Assembly: GCA_000328965.1 (NCBI GenBank)
Contig: KB205947.1
Location: 1,012,377-1,076,376 of the forward strand
Direction of reading: 5' to 3'
From: Ascocoryne sarcoides NRRL 50072
Lineage: Eukaryota > Ascomycota > Leotiomycetes > Helotiales > Gelatinodiscaceae
Length of the DNA stretch: 64,000 nt
The translations under genes were made by a program, and so were the position numbers. A model generated the notes under the pieces. That model had not been told where the DNA came from and searched no databases. It saw only the letters and a program-made list of their open reading frames with translations. Every line of letters begins with the position of its first letter. The first letter of the stretch is position 1. Positions 47,260 through 58,717 of this stretch are shown here, one piece after another.

Positions 47260-49047
47260 ATGGACCAAATCACAACTTCCAGTCATGAATACGGGGACGA
47301 GGATAGAAAGCCAAGTCTGACACACCGTTTTGCAAATGCTTTCCGGTCAAAATCATCAAAAGCCTCTTCGTCGAAAAAGTTGTCTAAGAGGAGGAAGAGT
47401 CATAGTACGAGTGGTGATGATGTGCCACCTCCTCCATATCTTTCTCGTCCCACCACTACAACGACGATATCTTCCAATAATATTCCTACCAACCCCTCGC
47501 CTAAAGTCAAACCTCCCGCCCGCGTTCTCACCAAACAAAAGCCCCTCCAACACGGCGCCATCTACCGCCCCTCCTCCTCTAACGCCCGAGACGAGCAAAC
47601 CGGTGAATTCTTACATCACCGCCTCACGGACGATACAGAACTACTCCACAGCTTGGGACACCGAGAGTCTAGCTCTAGTCTCGAGAGCGTAGCCAAAGCA
47701 CAAGAGGTAGATACCCGCCCACCAGGCGAACCCCTCATCGCCTCCCTCCCCTCTGATATCTGGCTCCTAATCTCCGCCCACCTTTCCCCCCTCACCTGCT
47801 CCAACCTCGCCATCTCATCCAAAACCCTCTTCCTCCGCCTCACCAACCATCCCTGGACGACCCTAAACCTCCCCGTCAACAAATCCGCCAAAATCGACTT
47901 CCTTTTGCAATTCGATTCCAAACTGCCCTTACACCTTCTCTGTTTCTCCTGCGTGACATACCACCTCCGCTCCACCCCCGGAACTGAACGTCTGAGACCT
48001 ACATCTCAACAAGCCTCTTTCCCCGTCTACAAATGCCCCTTCACGACCGCTTTCACCTCAACAACCACCCCCAAAAGAGGAAGCCCATTCAAAAACCAAC
48101 GAATACGCATCACGCCCGGAAACACCTTGCCATTTACCTTCGTCCAACTGGCCCTCCACGCCCACCGCTACGGACCCTCCTTCGGGATCCCCCTCGCAAA
48201 CCTAGAACGCAGATGGCGAGACGCAGACAGCGGCTGGAGCCACCAAAGCCGCTACCTCGTCCACAAAGGCCGTCTCCTCATGCGCATCACCAGCAAGACC
48301 TTCGCCGCCGCCAACCTCCCGCCTTCAGGCCAGCGATACCTCCTCTACTCGCGCGAAGACTACACGCCGTATTTCAGCGTGTGCGCGCACTGGCGTGACG
48401 GCGAGCTGATGCGGATCTGTAAGTGTGCACTGGGCCATATCCCGGAGCGGCGGGAGAGCGTAGCCGAGCAGCTCAAGAAGGGCCCGAAGATCCAGCTGCC
48501 CAAGGCGCATACCACGGCGATTGTGAGCTTGTGTGGGGTCTGCAGGCCTATGAGGAGGTGTACGGATTGTGCGACGGAGTACCTGGTTGAGTTGAAGTTG
48601 GCGGAGGACAGGGAGGGGGGCGAGAGGCGGTTCCGGCAGGCGATTGTTGTAACGAGGTGGAGCGATCTTGGGGATGGGAGGAGGCCGGATGGCGCGGAGT
48701 GGAGCGCGGTTTGTGGGGATAATGAAGGGGGTGGTTATAATGCCTCGGATCTCAAGTCGGATTCTGCTGATGTTTTGAGGTCACGGGTTGATGAGAGTAG
48801 CTCGGATGAAGACGATTGGGACGGAACTGGTGGGTATGGCGAGGAGGCAGGCAGTAGCGGGATGAAGCCACAAGCTGCGGGGGGCGAGGAGGATACGAAG
48901 AGGTATGATAGTTTTGCCAAGATGGGTAGGAGAGCGATCTCGGGGATTTTCGAGAGTCAGTCCGGGGTGACTATGCCGGGACAGAGGATGCTGAGTCTTA
49001 ATCCTAAGGGGAGGAGGAAGGGGGAGAACGGAAATGGGTGGTACTAA
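47260..49047 (+). CDS. F-box protein, 595 aa
   Basis: A single intronless exon of 595 residues. Residues 1-150 are disordered and Ser/Thr/Lys-rich. An F-box follows at about 158-196 (IASLPSDIWLLISAHLSPLTCSNLAISSKTL), the element that docks to Skp1 in an SCF ubiquitin ligase. The middle holds a fungal-specific domain with a cysteine cluster (ICKCALGH near 386 and CGVCRPMRRCTDC near 424) that may bind zinc. The C-terminus is acidic and Ser/Gly-rich, ending near SLNPKGRRKG. Proteins of this layout are common in filamentous ascomycetes; the substrate is unknown. Third-position GC is high in the second half. Confidence 0.85.
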   Translation: MDQITTSSHEYGDEDRKPSLTHRFANAFRSKSSKASSSKKLSKRRKSHSTSGDDVPPPPYLSRPTTTTTISSNNIPTNPSPKVKPPARVLTKQKPLQHGAIYRPSSSNARDEQTGEFLHHRLTDDTELLHSLGHRESSSSLESVAKAQEVDTRPPGEPLIASLPSDIWLLISAHLSPLTCSNLAISSKTLFLRLTNHPWTTLNLPVNKSAKIDFLLQFDSKLPLHLLCFSCVTYHLRSTPGTERLRPTSQQASFPVYKCPFTTAFTSTTTPKRGSPFKNQRIRITPGNTLPFTFVQLALHAHRYGPSFGIPLANLERRWRDADSGWSHQSRYLVHKGRLLMRITSKTFAAANLPPSGQRYLLYSREDYTPYFSVCAHWRDGELMRICKCALGHIPERRESVAEQLKKGPKIQLPKAHTTAIVSLCGVCRPMRRCTDCATEYLVELKLAEDREGGERRFRQAIVVTRWSDLGDGRRPDGAEWSAVCGDNEGGGYNASDLKSDSADVLRSRVDESSSDEDDWDGTGGYGEEAGSSGMKPQAAGGEEDTKRYDSFAKMGRRAISGIFESQSGVTMPGQRMLSLNPKGRRKGENGNGWY

Positions 49048-49922
49048 TGTATAGTACACGTCCTTACTTTCGTTAATTGATAGTGAGATTGAGATGAGAT
49101 GGATTGATGGGTTGGTTGCTAGATAAAAATAGGCTAGATAGGATAGGCAGATAGATGTGCACTGTATATATATTCACTTGAATTTGGGACGAGTTAAAAT
49201 GGAATGAGATATTTTCAATAATATTCATCTAAACAGTTTCATCGCATCTAATTCATATCACATAATTCTCCTCTGCGGATTGAACCCAGAAGTTTCTATA
49301 TAAGGCTGGAGGTATCGATCCTAAGCCCAAGTGCGGCAAGAGAGTTCTACTCCGCCGTCTAGTCGGCAGTGCCGATGAAGAATAGGAAAATGTAAATAGG
49401 CCACGGCTCTGGCTCGACAGATGCGATACTCCAGACTGTTTTGCTAGAGGCAAGCATCCAAGCTGAAAATGCTGCACCTGAATCATCTATCGATCTATCT
49501 ATCCCTTCTTTTTGTTGTGATGAATATCTATAGTATGCTGGCTGTGTCTGAAGACGCAATGGACAGGGTGGAAATAGGTATCGCAATATTGAAGTGGGGA
49601 GACAGATGGATATCGTCACAAGCCTTCTTATTTCCCAAGCCACCGGGGACGTCTCAAGCGCCCTCATCTTTCCGTCAATACCAGGTCCGGAGAAAAACAG
49701 GGTCTTGAAAGAATTTTGACGGCATCTCTCTTCACTCTCCCTGTGGTAGCTCTCTGCTCGACCGTAACGAAGGGTTACTGGTCTAAATCCCAAAGGTGTT
49801 AGATCTCAAGATCCCTGTATAGTTGATGTGCTTCTACCCGGAGAAGAAGGTCGCTGAATGGCATGAAGCTCGCGTAAAGACATGCTGATACCATTAGCAT
49901 TGCCTCTCCTCCGTCCTAACCG
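49048..49922. other. Intergenic between convergent genes
   Basis: 875 bp with 3' flanks of the F-box and Ecm33-like genes. A minus frame of 144 codons (49359-49793) lacks any motif or splice context. Confidence 0.5.
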
Positions 49923-51654
49923 TCATGGCACCCCTCTATCTCCTCTCTCCCCCGACATCTTCTTGATGATAAAATACGCTGCTGTACTACTGACGGCGAA
50001 TCCGGCAATGACGACTCCGACGGCTATCCCTATCATCTAGATAACATCACATAAGGATCAGCTTTCTCCATTCAACTAACGTGAGATCTCAAATCCATCA
50101 ATTTCCATTTCAAACAAGTGTGAAAATGGCAATGAGGATAGAGAAGAGGGCTGCAGGGCGAAGAGTGGAGAACGAACCTGCGACCTATTTAAGGTGAAGC
50201 TGGTGATGGATTTTGCCGCAATGACTGGTAAGGAGTAGTTCCCAGCTGGTGTTATACAAACAAGCGACTTGCCGAGGATGTTGTTATTATAGTAGAAAGG
50301 TATCAGGGATTGACAGTCAAAGTCTCCGTCTGTAGTCGTGAGGTTTAGGATTGAATCTATGGAGACGAGGGAAGGTAATGATACGCTAGGTATTGGTGAA
50401 CGGTGTTAGTATCAGTCTAGTGATTGGACATAAATCTCCATAAGTCTCCCTCGAAATGTCTGGTAGGGCGCCTAAGACTTTTAGGAATAGGCTTTGGAAA
50501 ATAAGAGGAACGAAAAAGAGGAATGGGAAAAATACCTCTTAATATTCCCGCTTAACACAAAACTCCCATCTACAAGCTTCAACGCCGGGAACCCCGCTTC
50601 ATGGTTCTGAAGCACCCATGGGTTTTTGGAAAACCCGCCATTTTCGATTACTTGGATGCTCCCGTTGACCTGTATTAGCTCTGGAAATGATAAATTCTGT
50701 AGGTTCCCGTTTTGATATATGAGGAGCGCGTCGGTGGAATCTAGAAAGGAACCCGAAATTATGGGGATGGGGACTTGGCGGCCACCGATAAAATCGGGAC
50801 TATAAGATGGCTTTGGACCTACGGACTGCAGGGTTGGAAGCGAGAGAGAGGTTAGTTCGACATTTCGGGCGATGAAGAGGTATGCTATGGAAAAGGTGGC
50901 TAGGCTGAGGGATTGAAATCCAGAGAGGAAGACGGAGCCGAGAGATGGGAGGTTGATAGTTAGGGAGCTGTCACTGTAACCTATGGCGGTGAGGTTCAGG
51001 TTTTGGGTGGTGCCGGAGAGAGAGAGAGAGCTGGACGGGGTGCTCTGATTAATATAGATTTCAGAGGTGTTTTGGAGACTGGAGAAGTGGAGGGCGGGGA
51101 TGCTGTGGCTTAAAATGGCAATGTAAGGTACCTGGCTTAGATTCGTAGTGCCAACCCAAGAGGATAATGCTGGGGTATCGAGGAAGATTCCAGACGGGGT
51201 GACTTTGAGAGAAGGGAGGTTTAAGGTTTTCAGAGAGGGGTTTTTGATGTCTATTCCGTAGCTGTCAGTGCTAGTGATAGTAGTGAGGTTCGGGAGAGAC
51301 AGGGCGGTTATGCCACTATCGTTGCCGACGGTCAGGGAGAACATGGAAACCAGGTAGGGGAGGACGAGGTTCCCAGAGAAGCCGGAGATGATGGTAAGGG
51401 GAAAGTCGATCGAGGAGCAGTTGAGCAGAACGTCGGCGCCCTCCTGAGAGCTGATGGTGGGGGCACCGGCTGAGCAAGGACCGAGTGTGACAGCCACTGC
51501 TGGCACTGTTTTGGGATATGTTAAGAAAGGATTCGTGTCACGGGAAAGATGAGGGAGTAGAGGTGAGCAGAGGCTCTCAAGAAAGCTTACTGCTGAAAAG
51601 AGCCCACGGAATCAATGCTACGAGGCATTTGTACGTGGGTGATAGATAATACAT
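49923..51654 (-). CDS. Ecm33/SPS2-like L-domain protein with a C-terminal TM
   Basis: Exons 51654-51591, 51505-50536, 50385-50178 and 50036-49923 encode 451 residues. Exon 1 carries a signal sequence (MYYLSPTYKCLVALIPWALFS). The body resembles the receptor L-domain of Ecm33/Sps2 cell-surface proteins: an N-terminal Cys with ISSQEGADVLLNCSSI, then leucine-rich steps such as ITALSLPNLTTI, LKTLNLPSLKV, LTSLSLPTLQSV and FPALKLVDGSFVLSGNIK, with many N-glycosylation sites. Unlike GPI-anchored Ecm33, the last exon encodes a transmembrane helix (IGIAVGVVIAGFAVSSTAAYFII) and a short basic tail (KKMSGERGDRG), so it should be a single-pass plasma-membrane protein. Introns 2 and 3 (150 and 141 nt) are longer than average here. 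Role: probably cell-wall organisation or sensing. Confidence 0.82.
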
Positions 51655-52334
51655 TATACCGAAGCGAATGAAGAGATCAACAGAAGAAGAGAAATCGAGT
51701 AGGCCTTGCTGTTCTCAGCGGGCTAGTTGAAGCATCATGCTGGATGGATAGATGAATGGATGGAGGAGAGAGAATCTTTCCCAACAAGGCTAAATGCAAA
51801 AAATATAGCAGGGAAAGAAGAATTCGAAGAAAAAAACAGCAGAAGAAGGCGAGGAAAGTTGAACTCGATGTAAAGGCGTACGGAAACGTCGGTATTCGGA
51901 TAGAGACAGCGACACGACGGAATCAAGGGCAAGATGCCTATCGCATATTGTTGATATTCCCCGACTGGACGGGTAAATGCAACCATGCGGCTGGGGCTGT
52001 TGAGGTCGGAGCTGGCTGAGGCGTGATGTGGAGAGCTGTGGAAACACTTGCTCGTAATGCCCTTCTGGGCCAAGAGCGGTTTCATTCGCATCGGATTTGA
52101 TAGAGGAATAAGAGGGACTTTGCGCATGGGGTTGTTGTTGTTGTCGTATTCGGAGGCATTAGAGATGGAGAGATGGTCGAGCAGTGGGAGGTCGAAGTGG
52201 CATTTATCATGGTGGTTGTCCAGTACAGCGGGACGAGACTGAAAACTTACTTTCCCCTCCCCTGTCAGCATGGAGCCGCCATCATCATCACCAAAGTATC
52301 AACAGCAACAACTTCGCAACGACCGTCGTGAGCC
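51655..52334. promoter_or_regulatory. Divergent promoter, Ecm33-like / 2OG oxygenase
   Basis: 680 bp between start codons. Overlapping frames on both strands (up to 178 codons at 51735-52271 -) are low-complexity and unsupported. Confidence 0.45.
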
Positions 52335-53908
52335 ATGGCGAAATTCAAATCAAAACGGAAGCAAGCCAGCTCCCTGGCCGAAAGCGCTTCAAAGAAAGCA
52401 AAGATTGCTGCAATTGTCACTCCCCCACCAGAGAAATCCTCCTCGGAGCTAAAGACGATACAAAGCCTTGGTTTGAAGCCCGATGATTTGGACCTCGCGA
52501 TTGATACCCTCGATACATTGGCAGAGAACCCCAGTGTGATCAAATCGAAGCAATGCAAGGACCTGAGGACAGCTGTGTACGAATTCAAGAAGGCCTGCAC
52601 GACTGGCTTCAATGCTGCTGGTTGGTCCCCCGTCCTCGTGTTTCAAGCCCGCTGCTAACACGAAGAAGTTGATACGAATCTCACGGCAAGGATCAGCGGC
52701 GCCCTCGCGGATGGGGGATACACAGAGGCTCGAATCCTGCTGGCAGAGATGCGGATAAGAGGGCAGAAACCAAAGCTGGGGGCTCTGTGTCGCTGGGTTC
52801 GAGATATCGATGCTGTTAGTGGCGTCGCAGAACAATTGAGTGGAGGACCAGAACGATCGCCGCAGCAGGATGAGTTATTAGTCGTCTTGGACGCTATTCT
52901 CAGAGTTACAGGACCCGTCGACTACACACTTGAAAACGTTCCTGCAACTAGCCCGATGATTCCTAGAGAACCATGGGATTTAAGAGACGAGGGACAGAAG
53001 TATATGGCATACAAAGCCGTTCTAGACGGGAGCATCCAAAGGTTTGCGCCGAAGGATATCAAGTCCAAATTCCGAATAATTGACACCACTCCGGGTCTCC
53101 AACGCAGACCTCCCAACCTCCACCCTGCGATCCTTCACGCCTCCAAAGACGATGCGATCCTCTTGTCCCCTACCCCGCCAAAAACCTCTTGCCATCACCA
53201 CCCCGTGGTCCAAAATCTACATCTCCTTAAACATGTGCTATCCTCGGTAGAATGCAACCAGATAATCGCATCAGCAGAAGCAATTGGCTTCACGCCAGAT
53301 GCCCCAATACGCTTGGAAGGAGAAGAGAGCAGTGTTTTGGCACATAATTTCTATTGGATTGTCGATGATGCGTTCCTGTCTCATTTGTGGGCGCGCGTTG
53401 CACCCTTCGTTCCACCTCGAGTGGGCGGTCGAAAGGTACGAGGGATAAATCGCAGATTCAGAGTCTACCGCTACGTTCCTGGCGCCGAGTATCGAGCTCA
53501 TATCGGTCAGTTCTCCCCAGGGCCCTTCCAATCATCTAATTTCTAACTGCTAGTCTCACAGATGGTGCGTGGCCCCCCTCAGGCATTGAACCCACCACCG
53601 ACGCCTACATCTATGATTCTTCCCCTGAAGGAGCGAAGCAGTCCTCTTTGTACACGTTTCTCATCTACTTAAACGATGAGTTCGAAGCTGGCGAAACGAC
53701 TTATTTCCTACCTAGCACTAGAGAGGGGAGCTTGAACGCATATTCGATAAAACCTATACAAGGCAGTGTAGCGATGTTCCCACACGGCGAGACGGAAGGC
53801 TCTCTTTTACATGAAGGGACTGGCGTCCGAAGAGAAGCACAACCATCTGCTAAATATGTTATTAGAACCGATGTCCTGTACGATGTCGATCCTAGCGTGG
53901 AAACATGA
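52335..53908 (+). CDS. 2OG-Fe(II) oxygenase, prolyl-hydroxylase-like
   Basis: Exons 52335-52620, 52669-53505 and 53562-53908 (introns of 48 and 56 nt) encode 489 residues. The N-terminus is basic (MAKFKSKRKQ...SKKAK) and could be a nuclear localisation signal. The catalytic double-stranded beta-helix is in the last third: RFRVYRYVPGAEYRAHIDG with iron ligands H373 and D375, then SLYTFLIYLNDEFEAGETTYF, GSVAMFPH, distal iron ligand H458 in LLHEG, and R476 in KYVIRTD, suited to the 2-oxoglutarate carboxylate. The fold matches P4H-like oxygenases that hydroxylate protein side chains. The middle region (MRIRGQKPKLGALCRWVRDID) is typical of a fungal subgroup whose target is unknown. Confidence 0.9.
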
Positions 53909-54761
53909 ATGGAAGAAGTCGAACAATAAACCAGAACTTGCATGAGGAAGAAATAATCCTCAACCGGCAATTAAGAATTTCCAAGCATGTGCTAGGTGAG
54001 ATAAATGATGTTATTCGGCTCTGAGTTTGGTACTTCCGGAAGTATACGTCAAGTGACAACATACATGTTTCGTTCTGGCTATTCTGGCAAGCTTCCCCGT
54101 CATAGCTGCTCTCTTTTACAGGCAAATACTTTTTCGTTTTCAGAAGTCTGAAATGGACCCAATCGGAACGACAGGTCAAGATGAGAAGAGGGAGTAACTT
54201 GTTCAAGCATACGGTTGGATCTTCGGCCCGGCATTCGTTTCTGCTAAATGCCGAATCTTGGTAGCGATCTCCGCTTCACCAATCAGTGAGATGAAAGAGC
54301 TCATCAATACCAAACACTCCCGAGGTCTCCAAATATTTCGAAGTCATGTATCTCGTCTCGTGCACATGTAGCTTTTATAGCCACGAGCACTAGGGTGGTT
54401 AATAAGATGTTACCAGTGCGGCTGGAAGTACTCCGCCATGGTAGTTCGGGATCCGCCTCCTAATGTATGGGTACCAAGTTCGCGCTGCTTATTTCATTGG
54501 ATGGTTCCCCTTGGATGTGTGGGGTATGGGGTGCGTTGCCCTCCAAACCCCGCGAGCCTTTTCTTAAGGTTATTTGGATTTCCATGGCCAAGTGTGTAGA
54601 CCGGCACGTTAGTATCGTGTCCCAGATTAAGTTATGTCATTGCCGGTGCTATGCCAATGTCCCATCATTGTTAAATCAGACCTTTTCCTCTCTCTCCTCC
54701 CCCTCTCGTTACGCTCCTCATTTCTCTCATCCTTCTGCATGACGGCATTTCATTGGCCACA
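53909..54761. other. Intergenic, promoter of beta-glucosidase gene
   Basis: No supported gene. The last 100 bases before the start are C/T-rich. A 91-codon plus frame at 54467-54742 has no motif. Confidence 0.5.
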
Positions 54762-57700
54762 ATGAAGATTTTTGAATTCCTTGCTATAGCGGGGGCGGGC
54801 GTGGTGCCTGTGGTGGTTGCTCAGAGTGGTGCTTATGGACAATGTATGTGTGCTCCTTAATACTGCCTCTTCCCTTCCTCTGTCATCGATTCTGAATCTT
54901 CGCTGGCTTTGACGGTAAGAATGTAATACTAAGACTATCTCGATAAAGGCGGTGGCATAGGCTGGTCCGGAGCCACGACGTGTATCGCGGGCTACGCGTG
55001 CACGTACAATAATGATTACTACTCGCAATGCCTCCCCTCCACTTCCTCGGCCTCGTCTACTTCAAAGTCTTCAAGCACTACTACATCAGTTATCACATCA
55101 ACCACCTCAAAGCCTATAAGTACCACATCAACTAGTATCGGGACAACAACGAGCTCGGCCCCGGGAGGGACGTCGAGTGGTGGAGTGGGGGACTGGGGAC
55201 CAGCGTATGTCAAGGCGAAGGCGGCATTAGCGAAGATGAGCCAGAGTGATAAGATCACGATGGTGACGGGGCAAGGGTGGGAGAAGGGACCATGCGTGGG
55301 GACCATTGCAAGTATTTCCAGCGTGGGGTTTCCACAGTTTTGTCTGCAAGATGGGCCCTTGGGGTGAGTTGAACTTTTTCTTTTTCAACTTTTTTGGCTT
55401 TTCTCTTCTATTTCAAAGTGATAGATCGGTCTAGAGGGCTTAGAGAGGGATGTGGGAGTAGAGATGGGATGATTTGCTTTTTGGTCTGGTTCTGCCAGTA
55501 CTTGGAGCTTGTTTCTCGTTTCCTTTTTCTTTCCTTCTTTCGCCTCCAAGCATTTTAGCATACCAGAGGTTAAGATGGATGAACTGGGTTGATTCCAATG
55601 AAATAGAGATGTTAAGATGAAATGAAAGCTAACTACCAAACAGTATTCGCTACGCACAAGATGTTACGGCATTCCCGGCGGGCATCACTGTAGGCAGTAC
55701 GTGGGATACAGGATTGATGTATTCAAGGGGATTTGCACTTGGTTCGTCTCCTGTTGATTTCTTTCCCATTCATTCTCCTCTTCTATCCGAGGTATCTAAA
55801 AAATAAAGAACGACATTTTCTTTTCTTTTTCTACTTAGCTAATCAGGATGCAGGTACGGAATCTAAAGCTCTCGGTGTGCATGTTCAGCTCGGGCCTGTC
55901 GGTGGGCCGCTAGGAAAGATACCTGTGGTATGCATTTCCCTTCTTCGTTCAGCGGGGTTAGTGGTTGCATAAGCAGGAGCTGATACAAGATGATGAATAT
56001 AGGCCGGGAGAAATTGGGAAGGTTTCAGCAATGATCCTTATTTGAGTGGTATTGCTATGGCAAATGTGAGTACTTTCTCCTTAGCATGTGGCGAAAACCG
56101 ACAAATACTAACAGAAGGGATACAGACCGTAGAGGGTATGCAAGCGGCTGGAGTGCAAGCTTGTGCGAAGCATTTTAGTAAGTTCGAGGTCTTTCCAGTC
56201 TTGAGAGAATCGGAAGTATTAGAGAAGAAATGCTAATGAGAGTTATAGTCGGCAACGAGCAAGAGTTAAACAGAGATACAATGAGTGCGAATATTGACGA
56301 CAGGACTTTGCACGAGGTCTGTCTCTCCCATCTTTGCTTCTTCGCTAGACTCGTGATCTATTACCCTACCATCAAGCCGTACTGACCTTTTTTGTGAAAA
56401 CAGCTCTACCTCTGGCCCTTTGCCGATGCAGTCAAAGCAAACGTTACATCGGTGATGTGCTCGTATAATAAGCTGAACAGTACGTGGGCATGCGAAGATT
56501 CGCGTATTATGACCAGCATCTTGAAGGGGGAGTTGGATTTCCAGGGCTTTGTCGTTAGTGGTATGTCTCAACCCTTTTCTCTTGTCCTTTCCATACGAAT
56601 ACCGAAAGACTAATTTGTTTGTGACTTAGATTGGAATGCACAACATACTACAAGTGGGAGTGCTAATGCTGGGATGGTAAGCTTTTACTTCTCATATTTG
56701 AAAAAGGGCCCGATGTGGCATTGTATGAGAAGGAGTAGAAAGGCTAACGAGGAGATAATAGGACATGTCCATGCCCGGAGATGACTTCGGCAACAACGTC
56801 TTCCTCTGGGGATCTGCCCTCACGTCGGCAGTCTCTTCCGGCTCCGTTCCTCAGTCCCGTCTCGACGACATGTGCACCCGTATCTTAGCCTCTTGGTACT
56901 TCCTTGGCCAGGATTCTGGCTACCCCAAAGTCACAGGCTGGTCTTCGTGGAACGGAGGTGGAGGAGGCCCGAATGTGCAAGGGACGCATGCGGTTGTTAG
57001 TAGAGCTATAGCCAGGGATGGCATCGTGTTGTTGAAGAATACGAATGGGGCGTTGCCGCTCAATAAGCCGGCGAGCTTGGCCATTATTGGGCAGGATGCT
57101 ATTGTGAATCCGAATGGGGCGAATAGTTGCACGGATCGGGCTTGCGATACGGGGACTTTGGCCATGGTTCGCTTTCCCTTTCTCTTGCAAGCTTGATCTC
57201 GGGTCAGAGTTGGCGAAGTTGGTGAGGGAATGCTAATGATCAATCAATAGGGATGGGGATCCGGAACTTGTCAATTCCCATACTTGACGGCGCCACTTGA
57301 TGCAATTAATGCCCAAGCTGCCACGGACGGGACGAAAGTTTCTACTTCTACCACCGATACCCCTTCATCGGGTGCAGTTGTTGCAAGTTCAGCTGCTACT
57401 GCGATTGTCTTTATCAATTCTGATTCTGGGGAGGGTTATATCACCGTGAGTTTTTTCTTTGTGCAATTCCTCCAATCGTCCACTTCTATCTACTTCCCTT
57501 TGGCCTTATTCATTTCCATTTGACCTCAAGATACATATTAACAAAACCAAAGGTCGAAGGTGCAGCTGGCGATCGTTTGAACCTCGACCCTTGGCACTCG
57601 GGCAACGCCCTCGTCGCCGCCGTCGCCGCCGTCAACAAAAACACCATTGTTGTGATCCACAGCGTCGGCCCCCTAGTCCTCGAAACCATCCTCGCGCTCC

Positions 57701-58347
57701 CGAACGTCGTGGCCGTGGTCTGGGCCGGAATCCCCGGGCAGGACAGCGGTTCCGGATTAGCAGATGTATTATACGGAAGCGTGAGCCCGAGTGGGAAGCT
57801 ACCGTACACGATTGCCAAGCAGGCCAGCGACTACGGGACGGCGATTGTCAACGGCGACGATAGTTATCCCGAGGGACTGTTTATCGATTATCGCCATTTC
57901 GATAAGGCGGCCATTGCACCGAGATATGAGTTTGGATTTGGGCTGAGTTATACCACGTTCGCGTATTCAAACCTGGCGGTGTCGGCGCTGGGGACGACGA
58001 ATACACCGGGTACGGCGCCGGGTGGACCGAAGAATCTCTTTGATATTCTCGCCACGGTCACGGCGACGATTACGAACAACGGGACGGTGGCTGGCGCGGA
58101 GGTAGCTCAGCTCTACATCGGACTTCCGAGCTCGGCTCCTGCGACACCGGTGAGGCAGTTGAGGGGATTCGATAAGATCAGTCTGGCGGCGGCGGCGAGT
58201 GGGACGGTGACGTTCAACCTCCGGAGGAAGGATCTGAGCTATTGGGATGCGAGTGCGGAACAGTGGGTGTTGCCCAGCGGGGCGTTCACGGTGAGTGTGG
58301 GCGCGAGCTCGAGGGATTTGAGGTTGACTGGGACGTTGAGTTCGTGA
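54762..58347 (+). CDS. GH3 beta-glucosidase with N-terminal CBM1, 816 aa
   Basis: Twelve exons: 54762-54843, 54949-55363, 55644-55741, 55854-55927, 56003-56065, 56126-56177, 56249-56316, 56404-56560, 56630-56676, 56762-57166, 57251-57445, 57553-58347, giving 816 residues. Residues 1-20 are a signal peptide. A fungal cellulose-binding module follows at about 22-57, with cysteines 28, 39, 45 and 55, then a Ser/Thr linker to about 100. The GH3 barrel has LQDGPLGIRYAQ, GRNWEGFSNDPYLSG, AKHFIGNEQE, SVMCSYNKLN and the nucleophile D337 in GFVVSDWNAQH. The second domain has GIVLLKN, WAGIPGQDSGSGLADVLYG and PSGKLPYT; a fibronectin III-like domain with EFGFGLSYTTF closes it. It releases glucose from cello-oligosaccharides outside the cell; the CBM1 should hold it on cellulose. 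Confidence 0.95.
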
Positions 58348-58717
58348 GGGCATGGATGGCAATGGGGATAGGGTCGGTGAGTTGGAGATTGTGGAGAGGG
58401 AGATGTACATAAGGAGGGGTAGGAAAACTTGGTATAGTTATGGGTTATGATTATGATAGAGTTCGTATACGAGGTTTACGGTAGTGGTTTGGCATTTGCT
58501 AAACTCATGACATCCGCATGCATTTCAGGCTGCATGTATTTATGTGGCATGTCGCTTAGTTGCAGAAGAAGATACCGTTTTCTCCCAGAGAGGGTATTGA
58601 TATTTCATCACTCGCATCTGAATCCCGCTTCCTAAATCCCCTCAGCATCTCCAATACCCCTCTTATTAATTCCAAGTAAATCTTGATTATTCGATGCTCA
58701 AATGATCGGGTAAAGGC
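58348..58717. other. Short spacer between convergent genes
   Basis: 370 bp holding the 3' flanks of the beta-glucosidase and mannosidase genes. Nothing else seen. Confidence 0.55.

Noticed and set aside
48033..48398. 121-codon Arg/Pro-rich plus frame
   Set aside because: An out-of-frame shadow of the F-box gene, caused by its high third-position GC.
49359..49793. 144-codon minus frame between convergent genes
   Set aside because: No homology signal or splice logic, and it lies in 3' flanking DNA.
51735..52271. 178-codon minus frame upstream of the Ecm33-like gene
   Set aside because: Low-complexity His/Pro/Ser-rich sequence overlapping a divergent promoter; the oxygenase leader lies on the other strand.
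57967..58410. 147-codon Arg-rich minus frame
   Set aside because: Antisense to the C-terminal domain of the GH3 enzyme.
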